From positions 1-17,208 of the forward strand of contig JAMOTW010000193.1 in the NCBI GenBank assembly GCA_027062125.1: 17,208 nucleotides of DNA. The letters run 5' to 3'. The position numbers were made by a program, and so were the translations under genes. The notes beneath the pieces are model-generated. The model worked only from the letters and a program-made list of their open reading frames with translations, was not told the origin of the DNA and ran no database searches. Source of the DNA: Thermococcus sp. Lineage in GTDB: Archaea > Methanobacteriota_B > Thermococci > Thermococcales > Thermococcaceae. Numbering within the stretch: the first letter of the stretch is position 1; each line of letters starts with the position of its first letter. Positions 13,830 to 17,208 of this stretch are shown here, piece by piece.

Positions 13830-14250
13830 TCAGATCAGCCTCCACTATCTTGAGCGCCCTCTCAAGGTTATCCAGAAAGTCCCCCTCCGAGCGGAGGGCC
13901 TTCAAAGCCTCGTTCGGCTCGGAGAGGAGTGAGTGGTAGGTGGAGTTGTAGTCATCCGAGAGGGTGGCGTATATCTCCGCTATCTTCTCCTCCACCAGGG
14001 AGCGGGCCACTTTCCCGCTCCGAGCCTTTCGTATCAGGCCGACCGTTCTCTCGACGTCGGTCTTCCTCTCGACCTTAACCCCGCGCTTGAGTCTCGGCCT
14101 CGCCACCTGTATCTCGATTCCGAACAGGAAGAACGCCAGGAAGACGCCGAGGAAGAGGACCGAGAGCCACCTGAGGAAGTACGAGCCGGCCACCGTGGCA
14201 ACGAGGAGCAGGACTGTGCCGGCTACGATGACTGCCTTATGGAGCCTCAT
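13819..14250 (-). CDS. Two-helix membrane protein of the MoxR cluster
   Basis: 143 residues. Two transmembrane helices (about 5-22 and 28-46) form a hairpin and are followed by a basic stretch (RPRLKRGVKVERK, 51-63) and a mostly helical soluble domain that should face the cytosol by the positive-inside rule. I do not recognise a family. Its ATG lies inside the 3' end of the DUF4129 gene (14-bp overlap) and its own 3' end overlaps moxR by 11 bp, so production is tightly coupled to both. It may act as a membrane adaptor for the MoxR ATPase; that is inference from context. The overlaps and the clean length argue that it is a real gene. Confidence 0.85.
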   Translation of the reverse strand: MRLHKAVIVAGTVLLLVATVAGSYFLRWLSVLFLGVFLAFFLFGIEIQVARPRLKRGVKVERKTDVERTVGLIRKARSGKVARSLVEEKIAEIYATLSDDYNSTYHSLLSEPNEALKALRSEGDFLDNLERALKIVEADLNEG

Positions 14251-15091
14251 TCAGGACACCCCTCATCTTTCTGTAGAGCCCGAGGGCCCTCTCCGCGTCG
14301 TCCCAGGTGACTTTCTCGGGGGCGTACTTCGCCTTCTCAAAGAGCCTCGTGAGACCGGTAAACGGTTCCCTGAGGAGGGAGACGTTCACGTTACTTGCGT
14401 GCTCCCAGTGGGTCCAGCTCTCCCTGTAGGGTATGCCGAGAACCTCGAGCCAGAGGACGGCGTTCTTGTATATCCCCACCACAGCCTCCCTTGGGTCGGA
14501 GAACATCTCAAGGCCGAGCTCATCCACCTTCCTGTCGAAGTTCAGAGCCCTCTCGCGCATCCTCTTCATCTCCCGCTTTTTGAGGGCCTCCCTGTAGTAG
14601 GTGACGGCAAAGTAAGCGAGACCGGCCATGAAAACCACCAGAAGGGCGTAGAGCAGATAGTCCGTGTGCGAGGCTCCAGCTGGGGTCGAGTTCGTGAGGG
14701 TGTTGTTGTAGTAAACCGGGGAGGGCGGGACAACGCTACCGTTGACGGTAACGTTGGTCGTGTTGTTGGAGGGGGGCACTATATCTTGAGCCCTGGAGTG
14801 CTTTATCCTGTAAAGCGCAATGAGCGCCGAGATTATCATAATCGCCCAGGAGATGATGTACTTCCCCTTGTCCACAGGGTAGAGCTTCCTCTTGATGGGT
14901 ATATCGCGCCAGCTGAGGAAGAGCAGGGCGAGAACGATTGCGGAGAGGATGACAACCGCTATTACGAGAAACCCCGAGAACTCGGCGGAGCTCTTCTTAA
15001 CCTCACCGGTCTTAACGCTGTAGCTCAACAAAAGCGTCATCAGTGCAAACAGCAGTCCGTAGAGTGCCGCGAATTTTACCCTGATGGACAT
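14237..15091 (-). CDS. DUF4129 domain membrane protein with sequon-rich external segment
   Basis: 284 residues. Transmembrane helices lie at about 6-24, 40-60, 78-94 and 144-164. Between the third and fourth is a Ser/Thr/Asn/Pro-rich segment (about 100-140) with six N-glycosylation sequons (N109, N110, N113, N117, N129, N134), probably outside the cell. The C-terminal cytosolic domain (about 185-280) matches DUF4129: DPREAVVGIYKNAVLWLE, then LTRLFEKAKYAPEKVTW. In bacteria DUF4129 often sits on transglutaminase proteins near MoxR/DUF58; here no transglutaminase domain is attached. ATG 15091 is preceded by GGTGAT (15096-15101) at a spacing of 4; the in-frame GTG 15100 is part of that site. First gene of the five-gene cluster, driven from the shared TTTAAA at 15118-15129. 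Confidence 0.85.
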   Translation of the reverse strand: MSIRVKFAALYGLLFALMTLLLSYSVKTGEVKKSSAEFSGFLVIAVVILSAIVLALLFLSWRDIPIKRKLYPVDKGKYIISWAIMIISALIALYRIKHSRAQDIVPPSNNTTNVTVNGSVVPPSPVYYNNTLTNSTPAGASHTDYLLYALLVVFMAGLAYFAVTYYREALKKREMKRMRERALNFDRKVDELGLEMFSDPREAVVGIYKNAVLWLEVLGIPYRESWTHWEHASNVNVSLLREPFTGLTRLFEKAKYAPEKVTWDDAERALGLYRKMRGVLNEAP

Positions 15092-15117
15092 GTTTATCAC
15101 CGATGGTACGGAGGGCA

Positions 15118-15129
15118 GGTTTAAAAGCT
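15118..15129. promoter_or_regulatory. Shared symmetric TATA element of the MoxR cluster and DUF2118 genes
   Basis: GGTTTAAAAGCT, identical to 5922-5933, is the only good TATA candidate in this 69-bp divergent gap. Plus-strand transcription would start near 15148, just before GGTGAT at 15151. Minus-strand transcription would start near 15097-15100, at the GGTGAT of the DUF4129 gene. One element may serve both directions. Confidence 0.5.
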
Positions 15130-15160
15130 TTTACCCCGAGGTAAACGTTAGGTGATGAGA

Positions 15161-15655
15161 ATGGAGAGGATGCCGAGGCTTTACGTTGAGGTGGATGCGG
15201 GGGAGTGCGTGGCCGAAGGGAAGGCCGCAAGGGACTGCGTGGTCATTCAGGAGAACGTCGAGGTCTGGCTGAAGAAGGACGAGGCGCTCCCAGAATTTAT
15301 AGAGCCCGAGAGGGCGAAGTTCCTTGCCAAGGAGGTCTACGACCGGTTCTACCTCTACGTCGACAGGATGGAGGGCAGAATGCTCGCCGATGTTATACTC
15401 GTCCTGCCCGACGGGAGAACGAGGATATACCTGAAGAAAGGCGACGAGCTGTTGATCCTCCCCGTTGAGGGCTACACGAAGACGATAATAGCCAACGTCG
15501 GGAACAGGGTTAGAAAAGGCGATGCTTTTGCGGCCGTGACCACCAGGAAGGGGGAGGTTCACTACCTCAAGCCGCCCAAGACCGGAACCGTGGTCTTCAT
15601 CGACGAGATAACCAACAGGCCGCACTACGTGTACTACATCCTTCCGGAGGAGTGA
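15161..15655 (+). CDS. DUF2118 family archaeal protein with a lipoyl-like barrel
   Basis: 164 residues, soluble. The fold hints are in the C-terminal half: VGNRVRKGDAFAAVTTRKGE (113-132), followed by HYLKPPKTGTVVFI (134-147). This spacing resembles the biotinyl/lipoyl barrel-sandwich hybrid (VG..V..G......T.KG....P..G.V), and the whole matches the archaeal DUF2118 family as I recall it. K130 falls near where the modified lysine of true carrier domains would be, but the usual EAMKM or DKA context is absent, so modification is doubtful. Function unknown. ATG 15161 is preceded by GGTGAT (15151-15156) at a spacing of 4; the in-frame GTG 15152 is inside that site. It ends 2 bp before the convergent small gene. 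Confidence 0.8.
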   Translation: MERMPRLYVEVDAGECVAEGKAARDCVVIQENVEVWLKKDEALPEFIEPERAKFLAKEVYDRFYLYVDRMEGRMLADVILVLPDGRTRIYLKKGDELLILPVEGYTKTIIANVGNRVRKGDAFAAVTTRKGEVHYLKPPKTGTVVFIDEITNRPHYVYYILPEE

Positions 15656-15657
15656 CC

Positions 15658-15963
15658 TCATTCCCCCTTCATTCCCGCCATCATGGCGTCTATGCTCGAC
15701 TTGAGGGCGAGCTTTATGCCGTCCAGACTGTCCATGCCCTTGAGCGTGCGGGTGTTGTGGGCGCTCGTTATGATTATCGACCACTTGTAGAGGTCCTCCT
15801 TGACGGGGACGCTCTGGAACATCGCTATGAACTTTTCACCCTCTGCTGAGACCTCGAGTATCTCCACATCCGTCTCGCCGAGCTTCGCGGAGTAGACTTC
15901 CCTCACGTCCAGGTTTCCATACTCCCCCCGGAGCATTTCAGAAAGGTATCCCATATCCATCAT
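15658..15963 (-). CDS. Small protein of unknown function
   Basis: 101 residues, soluble, alternating short strands and helices: a central strand pair (DVEILEVSAEGEKFIAMFQS), then KWSIIITSAHNTRTL, and a C-terminal helix rich in Met and Lys. I do not recognise the family. The open frame extends to a TTG at 15981, but ATG 15963 is preferred because TATATAAG (15987-15994) lies 27 nt upstream by centre, predicting transcription starting exactly at this codon, with no Shine-Dalgarno in sight. The next ATG codons (15960, 15954) are weaker alternatives. It diverges from the FKBP gene and ends 2 bp from DUF2118. Codon use is unremarkable and the protein looks structured, so the gene is probably real. 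Confidence 0.75.
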   Translation of the reverse strand: MMDMGYLSEMLRGEYGNLDVREVYSAKLGETDVEILEVSAEGEKFIAMFQSVPVKEDLYKWSIIITSAHNTRTLKGMDSLDGIKLALKSSIDAMMAGMKGE

Positions 15964-15986
15964 CAGTTGAACATAGTGCAAACCTC

Positions 15987-15994
15987 CTTATATA
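15987..15994 (-). promoter_or_regulatory. TATA box with leaderless spacing
   Basis: TATATAAG on the minus strand, preceded by GGTA. Its centre is about 27 nt from ATG 15963, so the predicted mRNA begins at the start codon. Confidence 0.65.
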
Positions 15995-16030
15995 CCTGTC
16001 GAGCGTTTTGAAAATTCGGAACCAAAAGCG

Positions 16031-16037
16031 TTATAAG
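16031..16037 (+). promoter_or_regulatory. Putative TATA box of the FKBP gene
   Basis: TTATAAG preceded by the A-rich CCAAAAGCG, which resembles a BRE. It predicts a transcription start near 16060 and a leader of about 24 nt before ATG 16084. Confidence 0.6.
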
Positions 16038-16083
16038 GTGACCGGCCGAGTCCCCACTGAAGACAGTTTTGGAGTTGAAGGAA

Positions 16084-16575
16084 ATGAAGATTGAAGCTGG
16101 AGATTTTGTGGCCTTCCACTACGTGGGCAGGTTTGAGAACGGTGAGGTTTTTGACACGAGTTACGAGGACATAGCCAGGGAGAACGGCATCTTCGTCGAG
16201 GAGCGCGAGTACGGCCCCCTCGGCGTCAACGTCGGTGTCGGCGAGATAATCCCGGGTCTCGACGAGGCCCTCCTAGGGATGGAGATAGGCGAGAAGAAGA
16301 CCGTGACGGTTCCCCCGGAGAAGGCCTACGGCATGCCGAACCCGGAGCTGGTCATAGACGTCCCCATCTCGGAGTTCACCCAGGCCGGTCTGGAGCCGGT
16401 CGAGGGCATGTACGTCATGACAGACTCGGGAATAGCCAGGATAGCCAAGATCGAGGGGGAGAGCGTGAGCCTCGACTTCAACCACCCACTGGCCGGGAAG
16501 ACCCTGATCTTCGAGGTCGAGATCGTAGATATACAGAAAGGTGGAGAAGAGGACTCAGGCGAGGCTGACGCCTGA
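16084..16575 (+). CDS. FKBP-type peptidyl-prolyl cis-trans isomerase, short archaeal (SlyD-like)
   Basis: 163 residues, about 18 kDa, cytosolic folding catalyst and chaperone. The FKBP core is split: HYVGRFENGEVFDTSY (12-27), then VGVGEIIPGLDEALLGMEIG (50-69), then VTVPPEKAYG (74-83), and DFNHPLAGKTLIFEVEIV (131-148) closing the barrel. Between 84 and 130 lies the insert-in-flap chaperone domain, and an extra loop (about 30-48) is typical of archaeal members. Size and layout match the short-type FKBPs described in Thermococcus. I start at ATG 16084 (MKIEAGDF), with GGAG about 9 nt upstream, not at TTG 16069. The Glu/Asp-rich tail overlaps the convergent secretion gene by 21 bp. Confidence 0.93.
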   Translation: MKIEAGDFVAFHYVGRFENGEVFDTSYEDIARENGIFVEEREYGPLGVNVGVGEIIPGLDEALLGMEIGEKKTVTVPPEKAYGMPNPELVIDVPISEFTQAGLEPVEGMYVMTDSGIARIAKIEGESVSLDFNHPLAGKTLIFEVEIVDIQKGGEEDSGEADA

Positions 16576-17208
16576 GGCGCCCTGGTAGACTATAACTCCC
16601 ATTATTGCCAGCAGCAGGCTGTATTTCAGCCCTGCTGAGTACTTTCCTTCTCTTATGACCCCTATTCCAAGGCCCGATGCTATGGCCTGGAGAACAACAA
16701 ACCCGAGGAGTATGTTCTTCACGGTCTCGACCGGGAGGTTTATGTCGCCGACGTTCATCGAGACCATTATCTGGGCAACGACACCGAGGATGAACGGGCC
16801 GATGACTCCGCTGGTTATGATGAAGAACACCACCTGCATCCCCGTCGAAGCCTTCCTTTCTTGCTTTATCTTGAGTATCTCCCTGACGTCGTTTCCGACG
16901 AAGACGAGGACGTCGCTCATCGGGGCACCCCTTTCGAGGGCCTCTATGATGATCATCATGGAGCGGTATATGACCGACGAGCGCTTGTTCCTTATAGCGA
17001 AGGCCTTGAGGGCGTCCGTAGTCGGGCGGCCCTTCTTTATCTCCGCCACGGTCTTCCTGAACTCGTCTGTTAGGGGGCCAAACTTGGCAGTCGTGAGCTC
17101 CTCCAGCGCCTCGGAGAAGGATATACCTGCCCTGAGGGAGCTGGCTAGGTAGAAGAAGGCATCGGGGAGCATCCTCTCCATTTCCTCGGTGCGCTTCGTG
17201 ATCCTCCA
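16555..17208 (-). CDS. Type II secretion system F/ArlJ-like membrane protein (5' end outside window)
   Basis: 217 C-terminal residues are visible; the frame is open to the window edge at 17208, so the gene starts beyond it. The cytosolic part contains the T2SSF domain: LPDAFFYLASSLRAGISFSEALEEL, a GPLTDEF turn and ALERGAPMSDVL further on. It is followed by three transmembrane segments near the end (about 128-150, 165-185 and 195-212 of the visible part). Such proteins are the inner-membrane platform of type IV pilus, archaellum or secretion machines and work with a GspE/ArlI-type ATPase, probably encoded upstream outside the window. Which machine this belongs to cannot be told. The 3' end overlaps the FKBP gene by 21 bp. 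Confidence 0.85.
   Translation of the reverse strand, partial: WRITKRTEEMERMLPDAFFYLASSLRAGISFSEALEELTTAKFGPLTDEFRKTVAEIKKGRPTTDALKAFAIRNKRSSVIYRSMMIIIEALERGAPMSDVLVFVGNDVREILKIKQERKASTGMQVVFFIITSGVIGPFILGVVAQIMVSMNVGDINLPVETVKNILLGFVVLQAIASGLGIGVIREGKYSAGLKYSLLLAIMGVIVYQGASGVSLA

Noticed and set aside
15151..15170. Box C-like GTGATGA as part of a C/D box sRNA
   Set aside because: It is the GGTGAT ribosome binding site of DUF2118, with no matching box D or C'/D' at suitable spacing. The same applies to GTGATGA at 8091.
1..17208. CRISPR array, tRNA, rRNA, insertion sequence or integration site
   Set aside because: No regularly spaced repeats, cloverleaf-like segments, transposase motifs or terminal inverted repeats were seen on reading both strands. 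The only notable tandem repeat is the 10-bp duplication.

Overview
The window looks like chromosomal DNA of a hyperthermophilic euryarchaeon of the order Thermococcales, most likely a Thermococcus with fairly high G+C. Three things point there. Starts are repeatedly preceded by GGTGAT, and promoters are archaeal TATA boxes about 26 nt upstream of the inferred transcription starts. Genes are packed with overlaps on both strands. The gene set is also typical: a Pyrococcus-type M32 carboxypeptidase with metal ligands at the expected positions, pyrrolidone-carboxylate peptidase, a short-type FKBP, DUF460, DUF2118 and a MoxR/DUF58/DUF4129 cluster. I recognised no rRNA, tRNA, CRISPR array, insertion sequence or origin. 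No stretch over 300 bases lacks a gene.

Layout. 1-2629: the tail of an unidentified gene, a CPBP intramembrane protease, an opposing RecA/KaiC-like protein whose P-loop is lost, then a six-helix membrane protein followed by a winged-helix regulator. A 15-bp palindrome sits next to the promoter of that last pair. 2611-5891 (minus): pcp, the DUF460 putative RNase H-fold protein, and a DUF2238/VanZ-like membrane protein, closely spaced. 5954-7431 (plus): a geranylgeranyl-reductase-family flavoprotein and an ASCH-domain protein. 7424-8662: two toxin-antitoxin modules back to back. One is an intact vapBC on the minus strand. The other is a DUF433/DUF5615 pair on the plus strand with both genes broken, the antitoxin by a one-base loss in a G run and the toxin by a perfect 10-bp tandem duplication. 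8665-11152: M32 carboxypeptidase and a divergent PfkB-family kinase.

11149-15091 (minus): five genes separated by at most 6 bp or overlapping, encoding a DUF4129 membrane protein with a sequon-rich external segment, a two-helix membrane protein, a MoxR AAA+ ATPase, a DUF58/vWA-like membrane protein and a small polytopic membrane protein. This is the most system-like unit here: a chaperone ATPase with a membrane-anchored partner. Its substrate is unknown.

15161-17208: DUF2118 protein, a small unrecognised protein with leaderless promoter geometry, an FKBP-type prolyl isomerase, and the 3' part of a type II secretion F/ArlJ-like membrane protein that runs off the window.

All convergent gene ends lie between a 21-bp overlap and a 2-bp gap. 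Two divergent promoter regions share an identical 12-mer built around a single symmetric TTTAAA.
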